Below are positions 8,906-18,063 of a stretch of DNA of 53,206 nt, in pieces. The first letter of the stretch is position 1. Each line of letters opens with the position of its first letter. The notes under the pieces are model-generated. The model made no database searches and was not told the origin of the DNA. It was given only the letters and a program-made list of their open reading frames with translations. Source of the DNA: an uncultured Rhodospirillales bacterium (lineage in GTDB: Bacteria; Pseudomonadota; Alphaproteobacteria; Acetobacterales; Acetobacteraceae); contig CAIJTR010000093.1 in the NCBI GenBank assembly GCA_903823665.1, forward strand, positions 1 through 53,206, in the 5' to 3' direction. Made by a program: the position numbers and the translations under genes.

Positions 8906-10018
8906 TTAGGCGGAGAAACGCCTTGGGTCCATCCTAGCAAGAATCTTGCCTGCAATGCCGGGATCACGGCCCAGAACCAAATCACTCACCAGTCGCCCCG
9001 CGGCAGGTGAGGTCTGAATCCCATAGCCGCCCTGCCCCACGCACCACATGAAGCCACCGGCCGCGCCGTCCCAGCCAAACGCAAGGCTGCCATCTGGCGT
9101 GAAAGTGCGCAGCCCCGCCCAAGTGTGCTCGGTCCGTCGTACCTCGATATCGAGCGCCTGCTGCATGCGGTCGATGGCAATTGCCACATCCAACTCATCC
9201 GGCTGCACGTCATGCGGCACATCTGGCGTCTCATCGGCAGGCGAGACCATCAACCGCGTCCGAGCCTCCGCCCGCGCGTACCAGGTGTGACCGACATCGA
9301 CCACCATCGGCCAGTTTGCAGGCTGGAACGGGGCCGGATCGATCACCACTGCCGTCCGCCGCTTCGGCTGGAGCCCGATCTTGGCCACCCCCGCCTGCTC
9401 AGCAACCAAATCGCCCCACGAACCGGCAGCGTTCACCAGCACAGGCGCATGGAACATCGCACCGCTGCTGGTCTCCACATGCCACTGCCCGCCCTCGCGG
9501 CTGATCCGTCCGGCCCGGTTGCGCAGCGCCAGCACACCGCCCTGCGCCTTCAGCAGCCGCAAAAACCCCTGATGCAGGGCTGCCACATCCATATCGAACG
9601 ATTCTTCCTCGATCGATGCGCGCACCGCGTAATCAGGACGCAACGCCGGGATCATCTCTCGCACCGATGCCACCGAAATTTCACGAAGCCCGGTGCCGCC
9701 CGCCAGCATCGTCTCAAACGCCGCCACTTGATGCGCAGCCGCCAAATTGATGCATGCCCGCGGCGACATCAGCGGTGCCTCGGCAAACCCCTCCGGCGGA
9801 TTCTCAAAGAAACTGCGCGAAGCCCCGGTCAGCGCCTGCACATCCGCCGGGCCGTAATTCTGGATCCAGATCGCAGCAGACCGCCCAGTGGTGTGATACC
9901 CCGCCACCTCCTCAGCCTCGATCAGTGCAACCTTAAGGTCGGCTGACAGATGCGCGGCACAAGTGGCCCCGGCGATACCGGCACCGATGATAAGGGCGTC
10001 GAACGAATATATATCCAT
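8906..10018 (-). CDS. dauA: FAD-dependent D-amino acid dehydrogenase, DauA-like (D-arginine dehydrogenase family)
   Basis: This 370-residue flavoprotein has an N-terminal dinucleotide fold (ALIIGAGIAGATCAAHL) and then GYHTTGRSAA, FFENPP, LMSPR, LQPKRRTAVV, HTWAGLRTF and GQGGYGIQTSPAAG. This series closely follows the Pseudomonas D-arginine dehydrogenase DauA. These enzymes oxidise D-amino acids, preferably basic ones, to 2-oxo acids and pass electrons to the quinone pool. Substrate specificity here is inferred. The ATG at 10018 is chosen because it puts the nucleotide-binding strand near the terminus; the frame extends 24 codons further upstream. It is divergent from the M48 protease gene and is probably the first gene of the run containing the transglutaminase/DUF2126 gene. 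Confidence 0.85.
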   Translation of the reverse strand: MDIYSFDALIIGAGIAGATCAAHLSADLKVALIEAEEVAGYHTTGRSAAIWIQNYGPADVQALTGASRSFFENPPEGFAEAPLMSPRACINLAAAHQVAAFETMLAGGTGLREISVASVREMIPALRPDYAVRASIEEESFDMDVAALHQGFLRLLKAQGGVLALRNRAGRISREGGQWHVETSSGAMFHAPVLVNAAGSWGDLVAEQAGVAKIGLQPKRRTAVVIDPAPFQPANWPMVVDVGHTWYARAEARTRLMVSPADETPDVPHDVQPDELDVAIAIDRMQQALDIEVRRTEHTWAGLRTFTPDGSLAFGWDGAAGGFMWCVGQGGYGIQTSPAAGRLVSDLVLGRDPGIAGKILARMDPRRFSA

Positions 10019-10159
10019 AAGGGAAGCATCCCGCGTGGCACGGCAGTTCGCAAGAGCAGACCGGCCAGACCCAACCCAGCCAATCGTCACACAAGCAAAG
10101 CTGGACCGATCATCGCCCAGATGGAACAGTCCGGCGCGACAATGATCATGGAGGCCTCA

Positions 10160-10969
10160 ATGAACGACCTCGCCAACACGCTGCGTCATGACAAAGAGCG
10201 GACCTACGGCACCTTCATGGTCGTCGTAGGCTGCGTGATCTGGCTGCTCCTCTTGGGAGTACTCGTGGTCACCGCCGTCACAAAGCCCGCAGGGTTGCTC
10301 CCGATCGCCATCGAATTGGTGGTCATTTCCCTCGTGATCTATTTCGGCCAATGCCTCACGCGCGCCTACATTTACGGCCACTACGTCATGGTCACGCCGC
10401 AGCAATTCCCAGGCCTCTACGCGATGGTGCAGGACGGTGCGAAGCAGCTTGGCATGGACGAAGCGCCCACCGCCTTCGTCTACAATTCAAGCGGCGTGAT
10501 GAACGCCATGGCGGTCCGCCTCGTGGGGCGGCGCTTCGTCTGGCTAACATCCGCAATCATTGATGCCGACACCGAGCAGCAGATCCGCTTCGTCATTGGC
10601 CATGAACTTGGCCACCATGCATTCGGCCACCTCACGCCCCTCAAGCGACTGCTCAAATTTCCCGGCCACTTTATCCCGTTTCTCGCCCCGGCCTACTCGC
10701 GCGGACGTGAGTTTTCCTGCGACCGGATGGGGGCCTATCTCGCCAACGACCTGCCGGCCTCGCTCAGCGCCCTGCAAATGCTCGCCAGCGGCAGCGCCCG
10801 GCTGAACGAGACAATGCGCTCCGACCTTTTCATGCAGCAGGAAGAACTCGTGCCGCCCATCGCCGGGTTCTTCCTCAAGATCGTCTCACCCTACCCGAGG
10901 CTGACCAAGCGCGTGGCCGAGGTTCACGCCTATTTCGGCACTCGCAAGACGCCACAGAGCCTCAGCTAG
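10160..10969 (+). CDS. M48 family zinc metalloprotease, membrane-anchored
   Basis: The 269-residue protein has two N-terminal membrane segments (about residues 17-42 and 46-65) followed by a peptidase domain. The zinc motif is H148-E149-L-G-H152, and E184 in SRGREFSCDRMG is the likely third ligand. This matches HtpX/Oma1-like M48 peptidases that work in membrane protein quality control. Several in-frame ATGs precede; the one at 10160 is chosen because GGAGG stands five bases before it. Its 3' end overlaps the convergent TRAP permease gene by 4 bases. Confidence 0.88.
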   Translation: MNDLANTLRHDKERTYGTFMVVVGCVIWLLLLGVLVVTAVTKPAGLLPIAIELVVISLVIYFGQCLTRAYIYGHYVMVTPQQFPGLYAMVQDGAKQLGMDEAPTAFVYNSSGVMNAMAVRLVGRRFVWLTSAIIDADTEQQIRFVIGHELGHHAFGHLTPLKRLLKFPGHFIPFLAPAYSRGREFSCDRMGAYLANDLPASLSALQMLASGSARLNETMRSDLFMQQEELVPPIAGFFLKIVSPYPRLTKRVAEVHAYFGTRKTPQSLS

Positions 10970-12309
10970 TGATAAACCGCGTTCGGCAGCCACATCGCAA
11001 TGCCGGGCGCAAACGAGAGAATTACCACGCCGAGCGCCATCAGCGCCACGAACGGGATGGTGCCCTTGATCACCGGCCCAAGGCCGATATCCGGCGCAAT
11101 CCGGTTGATGACAAAGATGTTCAGCCCCACCGGCGGGTGAATAAGCCCCATCTCCATCACCACCGCCATCACCACGCCGAACCAGATCAGATCAAACCCA
11201 GCAGCACGCAAAGGCGGCAGAATGATGGGTGCCGTCATCAGAATGATCGATACCGGCGGCAGGAAGAAGCCCAGCATCACCACAAGCAGCAAAATCGCCG
11301 TCAGCAGCAGCCATTTCGACAAATGCAGGCCCACAATCGCCTCTGCCGCACTCTGGCTGATGTGCAGATAGCTCATCACGTAGCTGTAAAGCAGGCTCAT
11401 GCCGATGATCATCAGCAACATGCCGCTCTCCCCCAGCGTGCCCTCGAAAATCTTCTTGAGGTCGCGGTAGTGATACGCCTGATACACCACGGCAATCAGC
11501 GCCAACGCCATCACGGCACCCAGCCCCGCCGTCTCAGACGGGGTTGCGATGCCACCATAGAGAGCCACCATCACACCGGTCAGCAGCAGCAGGAACGGCA
11601 GCACGCGCGGCAGCGCCCGCAGACGTTCAGCCATCGTAAAGTGCTCGTCGGACAAAATCGGGCTGCGCGGCCCGCCGGCAGCAGCCACACCCTCGGCTCG
11701 CTTGAACTCCCGCCGCCACTGAAACACCGCATAGAGTGCGAACAGCACCACCAGCAACACACCCGGCCCAAGCCCCGCCAGGAACAGCCGGCCCAGCGAC
11801 TGCTCGGCCGCCACGGCATACAAAATCAACACGATGGAAGGTGGCAGCAAAATCCCAAGCGTCCCGCCGGCCGCTACCAGCCCCGCCGCAAATCCCGGGG
11901 AATAGCCGCGCTTGCGCATCTCGGGAATGCCGGAACTGCCAATCGCCGAACACGTCGCCGGGCTCGATCCCGCCATTGCCGCGAACAGCCCGCAGGCCAG
12001 CACCACCGCCACGCCCAACCCGCCCGGCACTCGGCCAAGCCAGGTGTGCAGCGCGTCATACAAATCCTTACCGGCGCGGGATTTGCCGATCGCCGCACCC
12101 TTCAGAATGAACAGCGGAATCGTGAGCAACGTGATGCTCGCCAGTTCCTCGAACACATTTTGCGCAATGGTATCGACGGATGCATGCGGCATGAAGCCCA
12201 TCATGAACAGCGTCGCCACGCCGCCGAGTGCGAAGGCAATCGGAATGCCGGAGAACAACGCGACAATCGTAGCCCCGCCATAAGCCAGCCCAAGCTGCAG
12301 CGTGGTCAT
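10966..12309 (-). CDS. dctM: TRAP transporter large permease subunit
   Basis: The 447-residue, highly hydrophobic protein has about twelve membrane segments. Typical DctM features include SGIPIAFALGGVA near the start, GSSPATCSAIGSSGIPEM and GGTLGILLPPSIVLILYA in the middle, and GLIHPPVGLNIFVIN near the end. It forms the sodium-coupled channel of a tripartite ATP-independent periplasmic transporter with the small subunit and binding protein encoded just upstream. The ATG at 12309 overlaps the dctQ stop codon (ATGA), implying coupled translation. Confidence 0.93.
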   Translation of the reverse strand: MTTLQLGLAYGGATIVALFSGIPIAFALGGVATLFMMGFMPHASVDTIAQNVFEELASITLLTIPLFILKGAAIGKSRAGKDLYDALHTWLGRVPGGLGVAVVLACGLFAAMAGSSPATCSAIGSSGIPEMRKRGYSPGFAAGLVAAGGTLGILLPPSIVLILYAVAAEQSLGRLFLAGLGPGVLLVVLFALYAVFQWRREFKRAEGVAAAGGPRSPILSDEHFTMAERLRALPRVLPFLLLLTGVMVALYGGIATPSETAGLGAVMALALIAVVYQAYHYRDLKKIFEGTLGESGMLLMIIGMSLLYSYVMSYLHISQSAAEAIVGLHLSKWLLLTAILLLVVMLGFFLPPVSIILMTAPIILPPLRAAGFDLIWFGVVMAVVMEMGLIHPPVGLNIFVINRIAPDIGLGPVIKGTIPFVALMALGVVILSFAPGIAMWLPNAVYH

Positions 12310-12839
12310 CGACGCGCACCCAGCCCTTGCACCGCCAGCTGAACCGCCAGCAACGCCATGCCGAATGTCATACAAGCGTATGGCACCCAAAGCGGCGCAC
12401 CCCACGCCGACGGCGTCGTCTGGTCATCCACCCACGCCTCAACCAGCCGTTGCCAGCATTTCATCGTGAAATAGCTGCAGAAGATGCACGACAGCAGATC
12501 GGCCAGCACCCGCCGCACCTTGTCCACACCGACAGGCAGAATAAGCGACAGCGCATCAATCCCCACATGCCCCCGCCGTGCCTGCGTCCACGCCGCCGAG
12601 GCAAACGTCGCCCCAATCAGCAGGAACGTCGAAAGCTCATCCTGCCAATCGGACGCGATGCCGAGAAAATACCGCCCCACCACTTCCCAGGTCAGCACGA
12701 ACCCCGCCGCAAGAATGGCCAGTGCCGAGCCCATCGCCAGCACGCCGTTCACGACATCCAAAACAGACTGAACCACGCCCAGAAACCCTGAGCGCGGTCC
12801 GTCTACGTGTTCAAGGTCGAGTTCGGCGTGAGCGCTCAC
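12306..12839 (-). CDS. dctQ: TRAP transporter small permease subunit
   Basis: The 177-residue protein has four hydrophobic segments and the DctQ pattern, including WEVVGRYFLGIASDWQDELS and ARRGHVGIDAL. It should be the small membrane partner of the DctM-like permease. The start is taken as the GTG at 12839, which overlaps the upstream binding-protein stop codon as GTGA. A longer open frame exists but would run back into dctP. Confidence 0.88.
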   Translation of the reverse strand: MSAHAELDLEHVDGPRSGFLGVVQSVLDVVNGVLAMGSALAILAAGFVLTWEVVGRYFLGIASDWQDELSTFLLIGATFASAAWTQARRGHVGIDALSLILPVGVDKVRRVLADLLSCIFCSYFTMKCWQRLVEAWVDDQTTPSAWGAPLWVPYACMTFGMALLAVQLAVQGLGARR

Positions 12840-13861
12840 GCAACCGCCTGAGCAAGCTTGAGCAGATTGGCGCAAGCGGCGTTGCGCTTGGCATAGTCTT
12901 CCCAAGCCGTCGCCTCTGCGATGGTCTTCCACTTGCCGAGCGCTTCGGCATTGAAATCGGCCACCTTCACCCCGGCCTTGCCATAAATCTCCGCCAGCCG
13001 TTGATCGTCCTCCTGCGCAGATTTCAGCGCGAACGCCTCCATGTCCGCACCCACCTTGCTGATCGCCTTCTGCTGATCTGGCGTCAGGGCGTCATAGACC
13101 TCCTTGGACATCAGCAAAGGCTCAAGCATGAACCAGAAGCTGCCCTGGCGGCCTGTTGTCACCGCCTTGGAAATTTCGTTCAGGCGGAAGCTGATCAAGC
13201 TGGTGGAGGACGTCACCGCCGCATCCAGCGTGCCCGTCTGCATCGCCGCATAGGTCTCGTCGGACGTGACCGATGAGATGATGCCGCCCGCACCCTTCAG
13301 CAGCTGATCCATCTCACGCGAGCCGCCGCGAATCTTCAGCCCCTTGGTGTCATCGGGCGAGACAATCCCGGTGCTGCGGCTGGCAACGCCACCGGCCTGC
13401 CATATCCATGTGATAATCTTCACGCCCCGCTTATCAAGCACTGCGGTCAACTCAGTGCCAATCGCCGCGTTCTTCCAGGCCAAGCCCTGCGCGTAGCTGG
13501 ACACCAGCGCCGGCATCAGGCCGATATTGACCTCCGGCACCTCACCGCCGGCATAAGCCAGGGGATACAGCGACATATCCAATGCGCCGTGCCGCAAAGC
13601 GGAGAACTGCGCCACCGTCTTCATCAACGACGATCCGGCATAGATCTCAAAGGCCAGCTCATTGTTGGTGGCAGCGGACACGTCACGCGCAAAAATGCGG
13701 ACGAGGCGGTCGCGGAAATCACCCTCTGTCAGCGTCCCACCTGGAAACTGATGGCTGATCTTGATGGTTTTCGCAGCGGCGCGAGCCTGACCGGCACGAA
13801 AAACGACAGGAGCGGCAAGCAGGCTTGCCACGGTGGCCCGGCGGCTGATGATCATCGACAT
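12836..13861 (-). CDS. dctP: TRAP transporter substrate-binding protein
   Basis: The 341-residue periplasmic protein has an N-terminal export signal (ISRRATVASLLAAPVVFRAG, a possible weak Tat signal). The mature part has the DctP fold, with IKISHQFPGGT, KGLKIRGG, GTLDAAVTSSTS and LTPDQQKAISK. It captures the ligand for the transporter encoded by the next two genes. The ligand cannot be named from sequence. The family arginine that usually contacts a carboxylate is probably in the KGLKIRGG segment. This is the first gene of a dctP-dctQ-dctM unit. Confidence 0.9.
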   Translation of the reverse strand: MSMIISRRATVASLLAAPVVFRAGQARAAAKTIKISHQFPGGTLTEGDFRDRLVRIFARDVSAATNNELAFEIYAGSSLMKTVAQFSALRHGALDMSLYPLAYAGGEVPEVNIGLMPALVSSYAQGLAWKNAAIGTELTAVLDKRGVKIITWIWQAGGVASRSTGIVSPDDTKGLKIRGGSREMDQLLKGAGGIISSVTSDETYAAMQTGTLDAAVTSSTSLISFRLNEISKAVTTGRQGSFWFMLEPLLMSKEVYDALTPDQQKAISKVGADMEAFALKSAQEDDQRLAEIYGKAGVKVADFNAEALGKWKTIAEATAWEDYAKRNAACANLLKLAQAVA

Positions 13862-14056
13862 TCCTTCCCCAAGCGCCTGCGTGACTCTTTCGCCCTCACA
13901 GGCGTGAATTTATTGCGGCACGCGCGTCCGCGCTACATAGCGGAGAAAATCGGCGGCGCAAGCCACAGCAACGCACAGAGGGGGCGATAGTCAGACAACC
14001 CATTGGCGCGCCCATGATCGCCGATAATATGCGGCCAGCAAGAACAGGAACCATCA

Positions 14057-14323
14057 ATGCTGCAACACTACGAAGCCCAAGCCTTTGGCTATCTGGGGCT
14101 GGCCTGCATCATCCCCGCCGCGGTCATCTTCTACCGGATGAAGAACGTGGGCGTGCCACTGCTGATGTTCGGCTACTGCGCGGCCGTGTTCATCCTGTGC
14201 AGCAAGATCGCGGATCAGATGCAGGAATGGGCGGATCAGGACATTTTGCTCTTTGTCGGCCTGGCCACGATGGTTTTGGCAATCCAGACATGGCGATCCT
14301 ATCGCCGCTCCACGCGTTCGTAG
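14057..14323 (+). CDS. Small membrane protein, function unknown
   Basis: The 88-residue product has three hydrophobic segments (about 11-25, 32-50 and 62-77) separated by short charged loops, and ends in a basic tail. AGGAA stands about seven bases upstream of the ATG. I do not recognise a family. It sits alone between the divergent TRAP operon and the convergent ELM1-like gene, and appears to be a genuine small membrane protein from its start signal and composition. Confidence 0.65.
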   Translation: MLQHYEAQAFGYLGLACIIPAAVIFYRMKNVGVPLLMFGYCAAVFILCSKIADQMQEWADQDILLFVGLATMVLAIQTWRSYRRSTRS

Positions 14324-14334
14324 CTTAAGCGGGC

Positions 14335-15306
14335 CTAACCCAGCTTGAACCGCAGGCGGATTTCGTCAGCAACCCGCCCGGCCTCATCAAGCGGTATGCG
14401 CGCCCAGGGCACGACGCTGTCGGCAAACGGCCGAACCTGCCCAGCCTTGGCAAACGTGTCGATCATCACGCGATGCCTGGGCCCCGCCAATTCCGGCAAA
14501 GCCACATAAACCGGTGCCTCGGTGGCGCATGCCTCTGAGATCATCGACACCGAATCGGCCGTCACGATGATGGCGTCAGCCGTCGCCAAAAATCCCACAT
14601 ACGGGTTCGCATCAGGATCGCCCCAGCGATACAGCACATGCATCGCGGGCCCGAGGCCTGCCGCCAGCGCGTCACACGCCTCATCGCCGGTGCGCCTGCT
14701 GGTGGTCGCCATCACCGTACCGCCCATCGCCACCGCCAGCGCCGAGACCTTGCGCCCGAGCGTGTGCGCCAGCGCCGGCGGCATCCCCACCGCGCGAACA
14801 GGGCCGCCTACCAGCAAAGCGATGCGCGGATGCGGCAGATGCGCCAGCCTCTCGTCCCAGGCCATCTCCGCCTGCGTCAGCGCCAACGGCGACACGCGAT
14901 GCGGTGCCCCCAGCACCTCCATCACATTCCCCGCCACCACCGGGCGATCATGCGCCGGGATGACCAACAGGTCGAACAGCTCGCGGCGAAACAGACCGGA
15001 CAATCCCGGCGACATGCAATGCACAATCCGGCAGCCATAACGCTGCTTCAACCACAACGCGACCGGAGCCGAGCGCCGTCCAGCGGAAATCACCAACTCA
15101 GGCGCGTCACCGGCGGGGGCATCAAATCCACTCTCGGCTGAAACCCCCATCAGCGAGCCATGCGGCACCAGCGCCGCCATATGCGCTTTCCAATTCCACG
15201 CAAGCTTGATGCGCCGATGCGGATGCCCAAGCCGCTCGGCAATGCCGATGGCCTGTGCCGCCGTGCCTGGGCGGGGATCATCCAGAACCCAGATCACCGC
15301 TTCCAT
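14335..15306 (-). CDS. ELM1/DUF1022-like protein (GT-B fold)
   Basis: The 323-residue protein starts AVIWVLDDPRPGTAAQAIGIAERLG and contains LVISAGRRSAPVALWLK, IALLVGGP, GGTVMATTSRRTG and the C-terminal TADSVSMISEACATEAPVYV. This order matches the family named after plant mitochondrial fission protein ELM1, whose bacterial members look like nucleotide-sugar-dependent glycosyltransferases. The reaction of the bacterial proteins is not established. The ATG at 15306 is chosen because GGGAG lies five bases upstream; the open frame extends 31 codons further without family resemblance. Confidence 0.82.
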   Translation of the reverse strand: MEAVIWVLDDPRPGTAAQAIGIAERLGHPHRRIKLAWNWKAHMAALVPHGSLMGVSAESGFDAPAGDAPELVISAGRRSAPVALWLKQRYGCRIVHCMSPGLSGLFRRELFDLLVIPAHDRPVVAGNVMEVLGAPHRVSPLALTQAEMAWDERLAHLPHPRIALLVGGPVRAVGMPPALAHTLGRKVSALAVAMGGTVMATTSRRTGDEACDALAAGLGPAMHVLYRWGDPDANPYVGFLATADAIIVTADSVSMISEACATEAPVYVALPELAGPRHRVMIDTFAKAGQVRPFADSVVPWARIPLDEAGRVADEIRLRFKLG

Positions 15307-15431
15307 CCACTCCCGTAAATTCGATGCATTTGTGCTTTTGTAGCACGACACAAAACCACAACAGAGTAAGATGCCCTGGCGAAAAATGATATCCGCCAAT
15401 CACAAGGCGCATCGCTCGGGGAACGTCACAT

Positions 15432-16406
15432 ATGGCAAATCACAGCACCAACACGCCCCGACGCGCCATATTGCGGTCTGGCGGAACGCTGGCCTTTGCA
15501 GCGCTGAGCGGCGTTGCAACAGCTTCCATCAGCCACGCGCAGGAGGCCATCGCGCACTCCGCCGGAACCTCGCTCCCAGCACTTCGCCTGCCGCCGAACG
15601 CGTGTGACTGCCACATGCATCACTACAACACCCGCTACAAACTGACAGCCAACGTGCTCCGCCCCTCGCCAGACGCCACCATCGCCGAATACCGCAAGCT
15701 GCAAAAGCGCATCGGCTCCACCCGAACCATCGTCTGCACACCATCAGCTTATGGAGACGACAACAGCGCCACGCTGGACGCCATGGCCGAACTCGGCACC
15801 TCCGCACACGGTGTTGCCGTCGTCTTACCCTCCGTCACCGACGCCGAACTCCAGCGCCTGCACAACCTCGGCATTCGCGGCATCCGCTTCAATCTTGCAA
15901 CACCGGGCACCACCACGCTGGACATGCTGGCCCCGCTCTCCCAGCGCGTGGCAGGCCTTGGCTGGCACACCGAAATGCACATGACCGGCGAGCAGATCGT
16001 GGCCGCCGAAGCGATCTGGCCCACCCTCGCCGCCCCCGTCGTGTTCGACCATATGGGCCGCATTCCAAAAGCGGCGGGAACCTCGCACCCAGCATTTCAA
16101 ATCCTGCTCGCAAGCCTCGCCCGCGGCCGAACCTGGGTGATGCTCACCGGTGCCTACATGGACACCACCTCCGGCCCTCCGGGCTATGCCGACAGCGTCG
16201 CCCTCGGCCGGGCCTTCGCCGCCGCCGCACCGGAGCGCATGATCTGGGGCAGTGACTGGCCGCACCCCACCGAACCTGCCGATCGCAAGCCCGATGACGC
16301 CACGCTCGTCGATCTCATGCCCCTCATGGTGCCGGACGAGGCCATCCGCCATCGTATCTTCGTCGAAAATCCCGCCCGGCTTTACGATTTCCCGCAGGCA
16401 ACCTGA
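15432..16406 (+). CDS. Tat-exported amidohydrolase 2 family protein (2-pyrone-4,6-dicarboxylate hydrolase-like)
   Basis: The 324-residue protein has a Tat-like leader (TPRRAILRSGG followed by a hydrophobic core, cleavage probably after SHA near residue 36) and a TIM-barrel hydrolase domain. The metal site begins with C60-H61-M-H63. The C-terminal GSDWPHP carries the expected catalytic Asp. Family members hydrolyse lactones or decarboxylate aromatic acids; LigI, the closest named relative, opens 2-pyrone-4,6-dicarboxylate. The periplasmic location is unusual for LigI, so the substrate is open. It is followed 84 bases downstream by pyrE. Confidence 0.83.
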   Translation: MANHSTNTPRRAILRSGGTLAFAALSGVATASISHAQEAIAHSAGTSLPALRLPPNACDCHMHHYNTRYKLTANVLRPSPDATIAEYRKLQKRIGSTRTIVCTPSAYGDDNSATLDAMAELGTSAHGVAVVLPSVTDAELQRLHNLGIRGIRFNLATPGTTTLDMLAPLSQRVAGLGWHTEMHMTGEQIVAAEAIWPTLAAPVVFDHMGRIPKAAGTSHPAFQILLASLARGRTWVMLTGAYMDTTSGPPGYADSVALGRAFAAAAPERMIWGSDWPHPTEPADRKPDDATLVDLMPLMVPDEAIRHRIFVENPARLYDFPQAT

Positions 16407-16490
16407 CGCAAAACATGGACGTGACGGCGGCAGGGGGCTACCAACAGCGCCCTCAGCTTTTCGCCCCGATTTGATACGGAGAATGCCGCC

Positions 16491-17216
16491 ATGACCACGC
16501 CCCAGCAGACCGAATGGGACCGCGATGCGGCACTGACCACGGCGAAGATCCTACTGGAAATCAAAGCGGTCAATTTCCGCCCGGAGGAGCCCTACACCTT
16601 CACCTCCGGCTGGAAATCCCCCGTCTATATCGACTGCCGCCGCATCATCTACTTCCCCCGCGCCCGCGCCAAAATCTGTGAGCTGGGCGTGGAAAAGATC
16701 GGCCGCCATGTGGGCTTCGAGACCATCGAGGCCGTGGTCGGGGGCGAGACCGCAGGCATCCCGTTCGCCGCCTGGATGGCCGATCGCATGATGGCCCCCA
16801 TGGCCTATGTGCGCAAAAAGCCCAAGGGCTTCGGCCGCAACGCCCTCATCGAAGGTGACGTGCCGGAGGGCAAGCGCACGCTGCTGGTGGAGGATTTGAC
16901 CACCGATGGCGGCTCCAAAATCAAATTCGCCCAGGCGCTGCGCGACGCCGGTGCCGTCATCAACCACGCCTTCGTCGTGTTCTTCTACGGCGTGTTCCCC
17001 GGCAGCTTCGAGACGCTGAAGAAAATGGACATCACGCTGCACAGCCTCGCCACCTGGTGGGATGTGCTGGAAGCCTGCAAAGACCAGCCATATTTCTCCG
17101 AAGCAGCGCTGACCGAGGTCCGCCGCTTCCTCGAAAACCCTGTCGCGTGGTCAGCCGCCCATGGCGGTGTCGCCAGCGCCGAGGAAGCGTTGGCTCGAAA
17201 GGCCGCCTCGCTCTGA
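16491..17216 (+). CDS. pyrE: Orotate phosphoribosyltransferase
   Basis: The 241-residue enzyme joins orotate to PRPP to make OMP in pyrimidine synthesis. The PRPP-binding loop reads [13 protein letters not shown] (usual form VEDVxTTGGS). [14 protein letters not shown] and [12 protein letters not shown] are typical of the longer alphaproteobacterial PyrE. GGAG lies about ten bases before the ATG. The stop codon directly abuts the stop of the convergent SDR gene. Confidence 0.93.
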   Translation: MTTPQQTEWDRDAALTTAKILLEIKAVNFRPEEPYTFTSGWKSPVYIDCRRIIYFPRARAKICELGVEKIGRHVGFETIEAVVGGETAGIPFAAWMADRMMAPMAYVRKKPKGFGRNALIEGDVPEGKRTLLVEDLTTDGGSKIKFAQALRDAGAVINHAFVVFFYGVFPGSFETLKKMDITLHSLATWWDVLEACKDQPYFSEAALTEVRRFLENPVAWSAAHGGVASAEEALARKAASL

Positions 17217-17996
17217 TCAAAACGTCCCCGGATACCCACCGCCGTCGATCAACAAATTCTGCGCGGTGATGAACCCCGCCTGGGCTGAGCACAGAAACGC
17301 GCAGTAATCCGCAATCTCCGACGGCTCCCCGAACCGTCCCGCCGGATTGCCCGCACTGCGCTCAGCCCAGATCGCATCAAATTCCCGTCCGGTCTGAGAC
17401 GCCAGATCACTCACATGACGCCGTTGTGCGTCCGTGGCGAAAATCCCCGGCAGTAGATTGTTGATCGTCACATTGTGCCGCACCATTTCGCGGGCGATCC
17501 CAGCCGTGAACCCCACCAGACCCGACCTTGCGCCGTTGGACAGTGAAAGCTCGGGCTGCGCGATCTTCACACTGCGCGAGGTGATATTGACGATCCGCCC
17601 AAACCGCCGCGCCACCATCCCATCGATCGTCGCCTGAATGAGTGCGATCGGGGCCAGCATCAGCGCATCCAGTGCCGCCATCCAATCCGCATGCGAATAA
17701 TCCCGGAAATTCCCAGGGCGAGGGCCATCCGCATTGGTGATTAAAATATCAGGCGAAGGACACACCGCAAGCGCCACCGCACGCCCGGCCTGCGTGGTAA
17801 TATCACCCACCACCGGCGTCACCTGAACCCGGCTTTCACCAGCTATCTGAAGCACCGCCTCCTGCAACGGACCCGGCGTGCGTGCCACCAGCACAACATC
17901 CACCCCCTCCGCCGCCAGCCTGCGCGCAATGGCGAACCCCATCCCCCGGCTCGCCCCACACACCAGCGCCGTGCGCCCGGCAATGCCGAGATCCAT
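17217..17996 (-). CDS. Short-chain dehydrogenase/reductase family protein with substituted active site
   Basis: The 259-residue protein has a complete SDR frame: the cofactor motif GASRGMG (residues 14-20), ITNADGP in place of the usual NNAG, Ser140 in VNITSRSV, and the C-terminal FITAQNLLIDGGG. Where the catalytic YxxxK should be, the sequence reads S153-N-G-A-R157, so Tyr and Lys are replaced by Ser and Arg. A divergent SDR subgroup carries such changes, and its activity is unclear. The gene is divergent from the class III aminotransferase, with a 67-base spacer. Confidence 0.88.
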   Translation of the reverse strand: MDLGIAGRTALVCGASRGMGFAIARRLAAEGVDVVLVARTPGPLQEAVLQIAGESRVQVTPVVGDITTQAGRAVALAVCPSPDILITNADGPRPGNFRDYSHADWMAALDALMLAPIALIQATIDGMVARRFGRIVNITSRSVKIAQPELSLSNGARSGLVGFTAGIAREMVRHNVTINNLLPGIFATDAQRRHVSDLASQTGREFDAIWAERSAGNPAGRFGEPSEIADYCAFLCSAQAGFITAQNLLIDGGGYPGTF

Positions 17997-18063
17997 GATC
18001 CTCTTCCCCCGCAGCCCGCCTCGGGCCTATGCTTTTCATATACTGAACCACAAGAGGCAAAAC

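Noticed and set aside
5813-9010. Long plus-strand open frames (473 and 533 codons) opposite the transglutaminase/DUF2126 gene
   Set aside because: They lie antisense to a well-supported protein, are very rich in Arg/His/Pro as expected from a mirrored high-GC3 frame, and show no domain or start signal.
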